Source of the DNA: Distichodus sexfasciatus
Lineage: Eukaryota > Chordata > Actinopteri > Characiformes > Distichodontidae
Direction of reading: 5' to 3'
Assembly: GCA_032718565.1 (NCBI GenBank)
Contig: JAVGVS010000455.1
Coordinates: 74,668-138,667 of the forward strand
Length of the DNA stretch: 64,000 bases
The position numbers and the translations under genes are program-made. This document shows positions 21,697 to 33,068 of this stretch, in pieces (position 1 is the stretch's first letter; each line of letters begins with the position of its first letter). The notes below the pieces were generated by a model. It saw only the letters and a list, made by a program, of their open reading frames with translations. It had not been told where the DNA came from and searched no databases.

Positions 21697-24102
21697 GTGG
21701 GGGTCACGATTCTGTCCGGCTTTGGTCTTTGTTGTAGACGTGGGGAGGGTCATATGGGCTTGGGGAGTCTGGGGGTTCAGCGCTGTGGCTGTTGGGCGGT
21801 TTTTTTCTGCCGGCCGCGTGCGGCGCTGCTGGGGAGGCCTGCGCCGGCAGGCGTGGGTTTCCAGTCTGGTGGCCGTACTGCTCCGGGGAAGATCTGGGGG
21901 GGCTTGGGGTCCTGGGGGCACTCTGCCTCCGGGCTGGGGTTCCGGCTGGGCCTGGGGGGCTGGGTCCTGGTGGGTGTGCCGCCGGGAGTGTGGGTTGGTG
22001 CTGCACTGGGCCCGGCCCTGGTGCAGGGGCCTTCGCTGCATCGGTGAATCCGGGGGCCCCTTTTGCTGGTGGGGATGTTGTTTACCATCTGTCAGGATGC
22101 ACACTGCAGGGGGAATCCAACAGAGGTGGAGGATGGGCCTAACCTGGGTGTCTATTGTCTTATGTAGTTTGGGAGCTGACTGAATGTTGGGGTGGGGGTA
22201 GTATTTCCTCTGCTGTGGGGCCTGGTGGGCCTCCCCGAGCTCTGTGGGGGCCGGTGGTGCCGCGGCCATGGTCCCTGTTCTGGATGGGCCTGTGCCCCCA
22301 GCCCTGGGTAGTTCTTGGGCAATGGGTGTGCCTATGGGGGTCAGCGGGGGAGCTGGCTCCACAGGGGGGTACCTTGCCCCCTCTGTTTCTTTCCTCCCCA
22401 TCCCTACTGCTTCCCCCTCCCGCTCCATCACACCAACATACATGTAGGGCTTTGAGGTGCGGGTGCATTGCTGGGATACAGGGGAGGATTTCCTCCTCTG
22501 TCTCCTCGTGACCACCTGCATCTCAATCATACATCACACTTAGACACTCTCATTACTTACTGTCACATGACACATACATATAGGGCTTGGGGGTGGGCAC
22601 ACTGAATGGCATCCAGAGGTCGGTCTGTTCACCCAGTCTTACCTCTGGCGCCAGTGCCCACTTCTCAATTTTAAGCTGCACGTAGACATTGAGGGCTCGG
22701 GGAAGGGCCAAGCTGACACAAGCTGGCGGAGGGTGGTTGGTGTCCTGCCCCTCCCCTGTTTTAAAGCACTGTACAACAACACACACACCAACACTACATT
22801 TGAGCGGGCGGGGTGAGGCACGGGGTCTTCTCACACCCCTGTTCTCTGTTCACTATCCGGGGCCGGGGGCTGTGAGGACGAGCTGGCCATCCGGTCGGGG
22901 TTTGGGCTGGTGGTGCTCTCTGCCGCTGCAGGGACCGGGGTGGTCTTCCTGTCTCCACGCCAGAGAGAAAGGGGTTCAGCTCCAGGGTCTGGCGCCGATT
23001 ACCCCCTTGGGTGCATGAGGGTGGGAACATATGCTTGTGTATATGTGCGCCTGTTGGTCTTTGTCCATGTGTCAGGTCAGGCCTTAGACTCCACCTCATT
23101 CAACATCTCAGGCCCTCCTGCCCTGCCACCACACCCTGCCGGTGGGGGGTGCCCCGGCCGCCGGTGGATTGGCGGTTCCTCGCCCTGGGGCTGGATGCTC
23201 GGGGGAGCGCTGGCCCACTCTCGGCGGTCGCCTGGCGGGGCCTGGCCCTCCTGGCTCTGCTGGGCCCCGGCTGGGGGTGTGGGGGGCCCTTGGATCTCCG
23301 GGCCCAGGGACCGGACTGCCCTGGGGTGGGCGGCTGCCGGCGGAGCCTGCAGGCCTGTCACCGTGGCCCCCTGGGGTGTCTGCACTGCGGCTGCTGGATG
23401 ACCCCTCCGGGCTTTCGTCTGCCTTTTTCTGTGAGGGAACCACAGATTTCCCGATGGTGTTTCTCCTGGGACTCCCGGGCCCTGGGGGGCCTCCGGATGT
23501 CTGGGGCCCGGGTCCCCTCTGTGTCTGCTTCATGCCTTGCGGGACGGGGCTGTGGTTCCCCACACACACTACTAAACATTTACATGGAGGAACCTTATGA
23601 ACTCAAGCGCACTCACACACACAGGTGTGCACACAAGCATCCACATTGGTGTAAAAACAGGTGCTCCACAGATACACAATGTCTTGATCTGCTGTTCCTT
23701 CAAAATATATTCTGTAATATTTGTTATGTGCACTGCTCAATAACATTTAACATTTAGTATTTACTGTGATTCATACAGATGTTGGTTGTTGCTGCAATTT
23801 CTCTGCTGTTGTGTCTTCTGTTTTCTATTTTTGTGAGCAGGTATGGAAGCAGATTATCTGTTTTTTTTTTTTTCTTTCCCTCTCTATCCTCCTTTTCTTC
23901 TCTTTTCTTTTTCTTTCTTTTCTCTCATCTCTCTTCTTTTTCTTCTTCTCTCCCCCTCCCCCTCACTCTGTTGCCTCTCTCATCAACTTTATTTATCCTG
24001 TTTACGTATTTTAATTAATTGAAAAAATAAATAAATAAATAAATAAATAGAGTCGTCCTCCCAAGAGGGGTGGTGGTGGTGGGTTTAACAAAAAAAAAAA
24101 AA
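21697..24102 (+). other. L1 3' UTR: GC-rich, CA-rich and pyrimidine-rich
   Basis: From the ORF2 stop, about 1.9 kb is strongly G-rich on the plus strand. It is followed by CA-rich sequence (23600-23660), a pyrimidine tract (23854-23970), an (AAAT)n run (24022-24049), GTCGTCCTCCCAAGAGGGG and the poly-A tail. Long open frames here on both strands are composition artefacts with no family features. Confidence 0.75.
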
Positions 24103-24117
24103 AGAAAATACAGATAA
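24103..24117 (+). repeat. L1 target-site duplication, right copy
   Basis: Identical to 17770-17784 and directly after the poly-A tail. Confidence 0.93.
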
Positions 24118-24185
24118 AACATGCAATGCATAAAAAAGCTCGCATTCAGGAGATTCACCACAATGTTCTTGGTCTCTGCCCTCTC

Positions 24186-25100
24186 CTAACCCAATAAGGG
24201 TACTGGTTCAGGTGATTCTTTATCTTTCTTAACAGGTCTGTGCTCCGAGGGCAGGCACGCCCATTTGCCCCCTTCCCACTTCACTGAGACTCCGAACCAG
24301 CCTCGCCAGTAACCTGTTTGCACTGTCTTTCTTGCAAATTCACTTTTCTGCAGTGCGTCGCATGGATCCACGTCGCTCTTTCTCCAATCTTCACTGCCGT
24401 TGGGTGTCGTCAGCAGCACCTGGTAGGGTCCCATCCACCGTCTGGACCTCCAGTGCTTTTGTCTGAACTCCTTCACCAGGATCAGATCGCCCGCCAGGCT
24501 TCAGGGCGTGGAGCGGACCTTCCCCTGGTTTCGGCAACGCCTCTTTGACCTGTTGGTGAATAGAATGAAAAACAGCGGACAAGTGACTGCAGTACTGCAA
24601 CATTTCATCATCACAATGGACGATCAGACAATTTCCTGCTGCTTTCTCTCTGGGCGGTCCCAAATTCATTGGTTTTGCAAAAAGGACTTCCAATTGGCTT
24701 AAGTTCACCCTAGCTCGCCGACACATTCTCATATATGTCAGCACAATGGGCAGCGCATCAGGCCATGCCAGGCCTGTTTCTTCACTGCATTTGACTAGTT
24801 TTTGCTTCAGCATGCCGTTCTCTCTTTCTACTGCCGCTGCACTTTGTGGATGATAAGCACAGTGCTTCCTCAAATCAATGCTCAAAAAGTCACTAAGATC
24901 AAGTAGCGCCTGACTTATGAAAGCCGGTCCGTTGTCGCTGCTTATTTTACGTGGAATGCCCCATCTGGGAATTATTTCTTTGACCAGTACCTTCGCCACC
25001 CCTTTTGCATCTTGCAAATTTGTAAGCAAATGAGACATGACTGACAATGTTTTTCTGCTATGACTGAAAACCCTTTTGTGAACCACAGGGTCCTCATAAC
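24186..25100 (-). pseudogene. ERV integrase (pol 3' end), frameshifted
   Basis: The minus-strand frame 25086-24391 has the catalytic core. ISSDNGPAFI holds the second aspartate and YHPQSAAAVERENG the glutamate. The region of the first aspartate is missing or decayed upstream. A second frame (24476-24186) carries RRWMGPYQVLLTTPNG, the GPY/F motif found in the C-terminal domain of gammaretrovirus-like integrases, and ends at a stop at 24186. The two frames overlap, so at least one frameshift separates them. Integrase inserts the viral DNA into the host genome. Its place next to the polypurine tract (once the L1 is removed) shows env is absent. Confidence 0.82.
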
Positions 25101-25202
25101 ATCCATTATCCCCCCTTTTGAGGCATGGTCCTTTCCATGCATCAATTTAGCAAAATGAGTGAAGAAATGGCTGGGCAGACAAGGGAGCCCATTGGGGCCA
25201 CG

Positions 25203-25787
25203 TCAAATGCCATTGGAATAGGTGCATCCAGCCAAAAGCCAAGCCCGTTTGTCTTTCTCTGAACCTAAAGACTGAATGTCAGCTAAGTTATCTGTGTGTG
25301 TGACGGCAACTGAGGGAAGTTGGAAGACCGGAGCAGAATACGCAGCAGCTTTAGCTGCAGCGTCAGCTCGGTGGTTCCCCTTGGTGACATCATCAGTTCC
25401 CGTTTTGTGAGCTGAACATTTGCAGACAGCAATCTGAGCTGGGAGTAAAACAGCATCTAACAGAGAAGTAATCAGGTTAGCATTTAAAATAGGTGAACCA
25501 TCAGATTTCAAGAACTTTCTGTGTCGCCATATGGCACCAAAATCATGTACTGACCTCGAGGCCGATCCATCTACAAACAGAATCAAATCTGGGTTAGTAA
25601 GTGGTGTATCTTGTAAGTCAGGTCTGGGCAAGCATATCTCCGCTACCACGGCCACACAGTCGTGTGGGTCGCCATCGTCTGCAGTGGGAAGGAGAGAGGT
25701 GGGGTTAAGGTTAGTGCATTGCTTAACTGTAACATTCGGCATGCACAACAAAGTTCCGTTGTATCTCAGCCACCTAGATGAAGACAA
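25203..25787 (-). pseudogene. ERV RNase H domain remnant
   Basis: The motif LILFVDGSASRS carries the first RNase H aspartate (DGSA) and comes after a connection-like region. KCSAHKTGTDDVTKGNHRAD holds the later H and D positions typical of retroviral RNase H. The frame is open for 194 codons, then breaks before integrase. RNase H removes the RNA strand during reverse transcription. Confidence 0.75.
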
Positions 25788-25799
25788 ATGAGAAGTACA

Positions 25800-27376
25800 C
25801 TATTCCTGGAAAAGCAAAGAAACAGCATGCGGGACCAGCAAGGTCAGATCAGCATAGCCTACAAGATCACGTGATGCAAGGACTGCTTTTTCAGCTGCTG
25901 CCACATTTCGCAAGCAAACAGGCAAACCCGCTGCAGCTGGGTCCAGCTTTGATGAAAAAAATGCTACCGGCCTAAGTCTATCACCATGGTTTTGAAGCAA
26001 CACTGACGTCATATCACCCTTTTCACAAACCGTCTGAGTAAAAGGTTTGGTAGGGTCGGGGATCCCCAGTGTTGGCGGCGATGCAAGCGCTCGCTTCAGA
26101 TTACTGAAAGCCTGTTCATGGGAATCTGTCCATTGCAGTTTGCTGCCCTGAGGCAGTTTCATTGACATCATAGCCTCAATTTCAGAATAATTTGCAATAA
26201 AAGTCCTACAGAATGAACACATTCCCAAGAAAGAGGCTAGTTGCTTCTTAGAGGTTGGCCTTGGAATTCCCCTAATAGCCGCTGTGCATTTGTCGGATAA
26301 ATATTTACCTCTTGAGGAAATTACATGGCCCAAAAAAGTAACTTCCTGTTTTATAAACTGCAGCTTCGACAGACTGGCCTTGTGGCCATTTTCAGCAAGA
26401 TGAGACAAGAGAGAAAGAGTATCTTTGTGACACTGTTGCCTATTTGGGGCTGCTATCAACAAATCATCCACATACTGAAGAAGGGCGGTGCCTGGTGACA
26501 ATTGCAAAGGTGCCAGTGAATCTCTCAAGGCGCTGTTGTAAATGGTGGGACTTTCGCAGTACCCTTGACACAAACGTGTAAAATGTACGGTTTGCCATCA
26601 AAATTAAATGCCATCCAAAATTGGCTATTTTTAGGCACGCTGAAAAATGCATTGGCCAAATCCACTACTAAAAACCAGGCAGCACCCGACGGAATTTGTG
26701 ACAAGATTGCATACAAATTTCGAACGGTCAGAGCTCTAGGTTGTATGGCTGCATTAACCGCTTGCAAATCTTGCACAAACCGCCATTTAGTAGGCTGTCC
26801 CTTATCCCTTATTTTTCTAACTGGAAACAATGGTGTTCTGACTGGTGAGTCAGGGCAAGGAACAATTACCCCCGATTGTCTTAATGCTTCAAAGACTGGT
26901 CTTATACTTTCTACGGCTTCTGGTTTTAAGGGGTACTGAGGTTTACATGGTTTGTAGTCAGACTTTGGAGTGATCGCTATTGGTGCACAACCTTTAATCA
27001 AACCCACATCATTTTTGTCCTTTGCCCAAAGGTAGTCTGGGAGTTCTAACAGGGCTGGGTCATCAGCCAAACTGGTCATGGTTTCAGTTTGAAGTGATAA
27101 ATCACTTACAATTTCAGCAATACGATCACAGGGCAATTCACCACCATTATCCTTTGCAAAGGCATTGGCCTTGGCACTATGAAAAACTGTGCCTTCACCC
27201 ACGGGGACCCAATCGTCCGCCTGTATACATTTTATTGCAAATTTGCCCATGTCCTGCCATTCCCAGTCCTTTGGTTTAGCGAGGGACACATGAGGAAAAG
27301 AACTGTCAATAGAGAAACTTTTGAATTGGTCATCTGTCAACAGCACAGAAAGACACGTTGCACTACTGTCCCACAA
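25800..27376 (-). pseudogene. ERV reverse transcriptase, two frames
   Basis: The frame 27376-26525 covers fingers and palm. YPLKPEAVESIRPVFEAL is followed by TPLFPVRKI, KWRFVQDLQAVN and WFLVVDLANAFFSVP, the last containing the first catalytic aspartate. The second frame, 26573-25800, continues with LLQYVDDLLIAAP, the YVDD active site, then FLGHVIS and SFLGMCSFCRTFI of the thumb. The frames overlap near 26525-26573, where a frameshift joins or breaks them. YVDD with this arrangement is characteristic of retroviruses, whereas LINEs here have YADD or FADD. Family-typical length for this part is retained, but the reading is interrupted. Confidence 0.88.
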
Positions 27377-27595
27377 TCTATCCAGCAGTAATTTTTATGA
27401 AGTCGGACCTTTGTCCCAGTCACAAGGTGGGTTAGATTCATTAGGAACACATGCAGTACAGTGAAGATCAGAAGCATTCATGAAATCACAGCTTTGTGTT
27501 TGAAGTCTATTTCTAGCTTCAGCAATCAGAGAAGAGGAAGCGTCCACATCTGTCAATCTCCATGCATAGCAAAAAAGGGAAGTTGTCTTTAGCAA

Positions 27596-27928
27596 TTAAA
27601 ACTCAGCTCCATCACGAGCTCTTACAATAACGCCTCTCTCTGAACAACACAACTCTAACCCCATTAGGCAGAGTAAATCTCTCCCCAACAAGTTCAGAGG
27701 GCAAACAGAGGAAATGAGGAAACTATGTTTAAACGTTTCCCCCGCTAAACTACACTTTAGCGGTTTGGAAAAAGGTTCTACAGTGGACATTTCCTCTGCT
27801 CCTACTGACGTGATAGTGTGTCCATTCAATGCGGGACAAGGGCATAGGACAGCTCGTTTCAGTACAGAATATGTGGCTCCAGAATCTACAAGAAATTTTA
27901 CTTTCTGACCATCTATAGTCAGCGTCAA
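27596..27928 (-). pseudogene. ERV aspartic protease
   Basis: VKFLVDSGATYSVLK contains the DSGA catalytic loop, and LLGRDLLCLMGLEL matches the conserved (I/L)LGRD helix near the C-terminus of retroviral proteases. It has 110 open codons, close to the usual 100-130. It lies between gag and RT on the same strand, with frame breaks on both sides. The enzyme would cleave Gag-Pol during maturation. Confidence 0.85.
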
Positions 27929-28142
27929 GGTAGGGAGTTTTCTAAATGCTGGTAAGGTCTACAAGCTGATTTGGAGTCATGCTATCTGAATTGTATTCAG
28001 TGAAAGGGTGTAAATTTAATGCATATGACCTGCTAGATGGGTGGGCTGAGACTTCCCCTTCTCCCACCGCCTCCCGTCAGTCACTATTGTGTTAGTTGGG
28101 GGAGTCACCATGACCACAAGGCCCTCCCCTTTGCTCCTGCTG

Positions 28143-29765
28143 TCACTGGTGGTTGTTGTATCCTGATTGACTGGCCCAGTCATCCCTTGAGTGTTCATTG
28201 TGTGGACAGTCACTTGCCCAGTGGCGTAGGTTGCCGCAATTGAAACACCCGCCTCGGAGACCGCTTCTGTTTCCATATCCCTTTCCTTGTCTCCAGTTGT
28301 GGCTTTGACCATGACCACGCCCTCGATTATTGCCTCTACCTTGTCCACAATTTGTAGAAAACTTCAGCATGGTCAGGGTGGCATTGTGCAACTGTTGCTG
28401 CTGTTTGCTCATCTTGTCTTTGATCATTCTTTTTTCTTGTTCTTCAACGTGCTCAGCATGTCTGTAAATGGTGGCTAGGCGCTCGGTTCTCCAGCCGACA
28501 CAAGAATTTTCCACTGCTTTTCTGACTTCTGGGCGCAAACCAGTCAGGAAGGTGTTTCTCAGATGACATTCCCAGGGTCCCGCAGTTTCTCCTAATGCTG
28601 CAGGTTTCTCAGTGCCACTGCAGGCTTCAAACACTTGGTACAGTCTTGGTTCAGTCACTTGTTTTTCAGGGCCCTGTTTGCAACTGTCCAGCTTTGCAGT
28701 GTTGACTGTTCGCGGGAACGCCTTCTTCACCTCGTTGCAGACTAGTGCAATTGCACCCGTGTAGGCGTGGTTGGTCTGATGAGCCCACTGTGGGTGTGCA
28801 CAGCTCTCATTGGCTTGTGCAGTTGGGAAGTTCCCATCCAGCTTCAGCCATCCTGTTGGGCCCAGATGAATGACCAGCAGGTGTCTCAATTCGCTGATGG
28901 TGAGGCAGTATTCTCTGCAAAAGGCTTCCAATTGGGCGCTGAACTTGTCGCCGCCCACGTCATCCGGTTGGGGCAGTCCCCTCACCGCCTCTTTTATTTC
29001 TGTTTGAGACCATGGTCGGTGCACTAAGATAGTTCCTTCTGCCCCTGCTACTTCAATCATTGGGGCAGTAAATACATCCGTCTTTTGTCCTCCAAACCCT
29101 ATTGAGCCTGGCGAGAATGAAAGTGATGTCTTCAGTCGAAGGTCGTAACCATGCTTTCTTGCTGAGGTTTGAAAACCAGTAGACAAAGACAAATGTCCCA
29201 TTCCTTCGTCCAGTAGTCTGACCTGGCTTTATTCTTTTCCAGTCCCTTGTGTCACACTGGGTTGCAGACCTTCAGCCTGGGGTGTTCTCTGACGGGGAGG
29301 AGCGGGATCCAGGTCCGTCTCGGCCAGGAATGGAAATTGTGCAGTAGTTACCTCAGGATAAAGAGAATGGGGAGAAAAAGGATTAGTTTGAGAACAGTCT
29401 TTTAATGTATGGGTGTGCATGTATGGTGGCGGTGCTTTTATCATTTCATTATTAGAAGAGGCAGAAGGAGGAGAAGGTGCAGAAGGAGTAGAAATTAATA
29501 CAGAAGTTAGTTTACAGTCTTCAGTCGGTAAAGTTGTCATAGTCTTATTTGTCTGTTTTCAGTCCCTAGTTTCTGCTTCAAGCATCCATGCTTTAAAAGC
29601 GGTATCTTCTGCTTCCTGTTCTTTTAACTGTTTTCCCCGTATCCACTTCGACTCCCTGAGTTTCTTTTTCTCCTTTTCTAATTTTTCTTTTAGCTGCTCT
29701 AATTGCCTCAAACTAAATGTACCTTCTTTTGGAAACCCATAAAATTTTACCCATTTATCCAATAT
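28143..29765 (-). pseudogene. ERV gag, main part (matrix end, proline-rich, capsid, nucleocapsid)
   Basis: Three minus-strand frames (29765-29559, 29540-29229, 29201-28143) cover gag. The first has a lysine/glutamate-rich coiled-coil helix. The second is proline-rich with PPPYMH, a PPxY-type late-domain motif. The third, 352 codons, is capsid-like (ETAGPWECHLRNTFLTGLRP, VENSC) and ends with one CCHC zinc knuckle (CFNCGNLRHWASDC) in a basic glycine/arginine-rich context. Stops separate the pieces. The N-terminus lies beyond the hAT insertion, at 32322-32432. Confidence 0.8.
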
Positions 29766-32313
29766 TAGGGCTGTCAAATGATTCAAATTTTTAATCAGAT
29801 TAATCAGAATTTTCAGTGGATTAATCAGGATTAATCACTATTTGCAACTACACCTGAATCCTAACCATTTTTTTTTCTGAAATGCATACCAAAAGATAAA
29901 TAACAGGACACAGATACATAATTTTCATATTATGTCTGTTTATTAACACAGCCAAATAATGGTGGTTTAAATCAATCTGAAACACACTACACACCATAAT
30001 ATTTGTCTTTGCAATGTCCCACCGCTTCCTCTTTGGCATTCCTCTTAACCAGAATGTACAATTTACAGTATTCAATTGAACAGAAAGCAATAAATGTAGT
30101 CAAATCATAACAGTGGCCTACCACATTTTTATCATGCACAATTTGAGTCATCTGTTGCGTTTTTGTGTGGAAAAAAATATTTTCAATAAAACTTTTAAAT
30201 CAAACCAAAAGAACAATCTTTTACCTTTACCTCCATTCTTTAATCCAGTTGCTCAAGCAAGCCTAACTACTATAACATGTTGCACTGAAACTGGTCTTTT
30301 TGTTTGCACATCACCTTTCAAATCTACTGAGCTTTATCATCCTTCAGCCAGTTGCTGAGGCAAACTAACTTGTTCACATTTTCCGAAAGTAAAGCTGACC
30401 TTTTCTTGTTCACAACGTGACCTGCAACTGAGAAAAGTCGTTCACAGGGAACAGTGGTTGCAGGAGTGGCTAGATATTTGTGAGCTAGTGAGGCAAGCTT
30501 CTCATGGGCTCCTGAATGAGATGCCCACCACCTCAAGGGGCAGTCCTCCAATTTAATGGTGGGCTCTGCTCTGTACCTGTGTATGGCAGGTTGGACCTCT
30601 TCATCTTCTGAATCTGAATCTGAACACATTTGCAGAAGGCTGATTTTCTTCCTGGGTGGCCCATCATCATGTGTCTGTGAAGACTTTCTGGGTGATTCTT
30701 GTTGCAGCATTCCTTCAAGTGTGGTCCACACCTCTTCCCTGTCTGTCTTGGGCAGGCATTTCAAGTCTTTGAAACGAGGATCCAATACTGTAGCAATCTG
30801 GAGCCATGCATTGTTGAGCTGTTCTTGACGGGATGCTAGGTCCTCCTTGAACTTGGTCTTGAATCTCACCACATATGCAGGGTCCTCATCACAGGCTTCC
30901 ATCTTGAGACGCAAGTGGCAAAGAGAAGGTAGTACCACAGAACAGGAGACATAGGCCTCCCCACCCAGGAGCTCAGTTACATACCTACACACACACACAC
31001 ACAGAGACAGTGTAATATTAGAACAGAGGTTAGCAACATATACATATTATTATTATTATTATTATTATTTATTTTTTATTTTTTTTGTACATACATACAT
31101 ACATGTTATTGATATTTAACTTGGTTTAATTTATTCCAGAAAATAATCAAGGCAATGTTATTTGATAGGCTACAGACTGATTTACCTGCATGGCTCTAGA
31201 AGTGTCTCCAGCCTCTGCAGTTTATCCCACTCTGCTGCGGTCGGCAAAACGAGTTTGTGCTCCTGATTGTCCAGGGCTGCGATGACAGCCTCTTTATTGC
31301 TGCTCAAGCGCTTGACCATTTCCAGCGTCGAATTCCAATGTGTTGGAACATCCTGGATCAATGGCTCTTGCTTCTTTCCCAGGCTGACTTCTTGTGCTTG
31401 AAGCTCCGCAGCATTTGCTGGGCTGTGCTTAAAATGACCGACAACTTTGCAAGCCTTGACCAAAGCATTCACAAAGCCGCTGTCAGCAAGACTCACTGTG
31501 ACACTTCTCTGCAGCATGTGAGCGACACAGTTCATGTGTTCATAGCGTGTAAGTCGAATTGCGGCAACCATGTTGCGTGCACTGTCAGTCCCAATGGTTG
31601 TCGTTTTGCCCTTGATGTCCCACTTACGTGCAACAGACAGGAACTGTTCTTTACAAGCCTCCGCAAAATGACGCTCCTCAGTTTTTAATATAGTCAGCGC
31701 AAAAGACTTCAGTTCCCACGTGTCACTGATGTAATGTGCAGTTACTCCGAGGTAATTGTTGTTACTCACTGATGTCCAATGGTCTCCTGTCAGGGCGATA
31801 TAATTTACTTGAGCCTTTTTTCGTTTTCATAGAGCTTGGGATTTTCGTCATGACTGTGGCTCTTGACGGTGGCTTATAGGATGAGTCTTGAGACGCCACT
31901 TGCAAAACATCCATGAAGCCTGAGTCTTCTACAATGCTAATGGGTCTACAATCCTTTGCAATTCATTTTGCTATTGTGTTGGTCAAATTATCTGAGGTTG
32001 ATTTTGTTAATGGCCTGCGAAAATCCAGCATGGTACCTCAAGCTTTAACAGCTCCGGTGAAATTGAAACTCCTTGTTACAAATCTTTCAAAAAACCTTGT
32101 ACTTGTTAACTGTACCATCATCATTCTTTTTATATTTGAATCCGTCCATAGGTCCACCTTGCTCACCTTGCTCCATCTCACCTTTAGCTCCCCAACCACT
32201 TTCCTGACAAATAATTTGTCACACTGCGCATGCGTGAAATACGTTTAAAAAATTGACGTAATTAACAACAAAAAATAATTAACGTCGTTAACGCGTTATT
32301 TTTGACAGGCCTA
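29766..32313 (-). mobile_element. ZBED-type hAT transposon in ERV gag, with 8-bp TSD
   Basis: TCCAATAT occurs at 29758-29765 and 32314-32321, directly outside ends TAGGGCTGTCAAA (left) and, inward from the right, TAGGCCTGTCAAA. The element is 2548 bp and holds one minus-strand transposase gene. Both terminal regions have TTAATCAGATTAATC or GTTAACGACGTTAA-type repeats. Removing it restores continuity between the two gag pieces. Confidence 0.95.
30324..32175 (-). pseudogene. hAT transposase (ZBED family), frameshifted
   Basis: The likely start is near 32175, with a BED zinc finger whose cysteine/histidine pattern is broken by a frameshift (about 32060-32110). The RNase-H-like core is in 31769-31182: TIGTDSARNMVAAI holds a catalytic-core aspartate and VPTHWNSTLEMVKRL the conserved W-N-S. 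An intron or gap at about 31000-31180 precedes the last exon, 30998-30324. That exon carries WWASHSGAHEKLASLAHKYL and CERLFSVAGHVVNKKR, the hATC dimerisation domain. Expected family length is about 600-650 residues, and roughly 480 are legible. The N-terminal damage suggests the copy is inactive. The upstream part of exon two (TGDHWTSVSNNNYLG) matches ZBED1-like proteins. Confidence 0.82.
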
Positions 32314-32321
32314 TCCAATAT

Positions 32322-32432
32322 ATATTTTTTTGGATCCATAAGATGTTCCCTGTATCTCTGTGTCATATGCAGCACCTTAGGAGCATCTTTGTTAATTTTC
32401 TCCGTCGAATTCTTTGACTGTGAACTTCCCAT
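32322..32432 (-). pseudogene. ERV gag start with myristoylation signal
   Basis: The minus-strand ATG at 32430-32432 is followed by GSSQSKNS, a glycine at position two with serines after it. This is the usual N-myristoylation context of retroviral matrix. The frame is cut by the hAT insertion after about 37 codons and resumes at 29757. Membrane targeting of Gag is inferred from this motif. Confidence 0.7.
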
Positions 32433-32898
32433 TTTCTATTATTCTCGGGACCCTACCGAGGTAGCTAGCTACTCTGTATAGTCGGTCATCACCGACTGGG
32501 AAAGTTTTTCTTTATGAACTCTCAACTTCTTCCTTTCAAGAGTCGACCAGGCCCAGCCTAGTCTTGAAGTCATGCGCGGAACGCTCAAGTGCTCTCGGCC
32601 TGCAAAAACCTCAGCAGTGCTCTCTGCCCGCACCCTTCTATGGGCGACGTCTCACAGTCAAAGAAAAACCAGGATTCTATCTATTTGACCAAATCGGATG
32701 CTCACTGACCTCTTTCTGTAATTTTGAGTTTGTGGATTCCAGCAGTGACGACCCCTCCGGGAGGTTTCACATCAAGTCCCCTTCTCAGTATATCGAGGCT
32801 ACGGGATCAGGTGATTTTTCCCTGCGGTGATCAGCCCTTGATGTTTCGCCCCTCGTGGGTCATTCACTCGAGGAATCCTGTTCGTGACGTCAAGTTTA
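32433..32898 (-). other. ERV 5' leader (primer binding and packaging region)
   Basis: Untranslated sequence between the 5' LTR (ending at 32899) and the gag start. The first bases inside the LTR on the minus strand read TAAACTTGACGTCACGAAC, where a tRNA primer-binding site should lie. I do not recognise the tRNA. Open frames on the plus strand have no family features. Confidence 0.55.
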
Positions 32899-33068
32899 TG
32901 TGGTGGAAAAAGCTTTACCACGTTACAAATACAAAATGTTCGGTCATCAGTCAAAACACACCAAGGACCTGAGTTTTGCACAGAGAAAGCGAGGGAGCTG
33001 ACCTCGCTCACACAGAATGTTCAGAGGACAGGTCTGCCAAACAATCATTACATACATGTTGTATACTT
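32899..33068 (-). repeat. ERV 5' LTR, first part (interrupted)
   Basis: It begins TGTGGTGGAAAAAGC and matches the 3' LTR at 17374 up to CATGTTGTATACT, where the large TIR transposon interrupts. It continues at 48681. Confidence 0.88.

Larger units (their letters stand above)
17785..24102 (+). mobile_element. L1-type LINE insertion, 6.3 kb, with 15-bp TSD
   Basis: The 15-bp AGAAAATACAGATAA occurs at 17770-17784 and again at 24103-24117, right after a poly-A tail (24089-24102). The element has degraded ORF2 (endonuclease and reverse transcriptase), then a 2.4-kb GC-rich 3' UTR with CA-rich and pyrimidine-rich tracts. ORF1 is not recognisable, so it is 5' truncated. It lies between the integrase end and the 3' LTR of the ERV, in the opposite orientation. 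Confidence 0.92.

Noticed and set aside
21688..23757. Long open frames up to 280 codons on both strands
   Set aside because: They lie in the GC-rich 3' UTR of the L1, overlap each other in all frames, are low-complexity proline/glycine/arginine-rich, and match no family.
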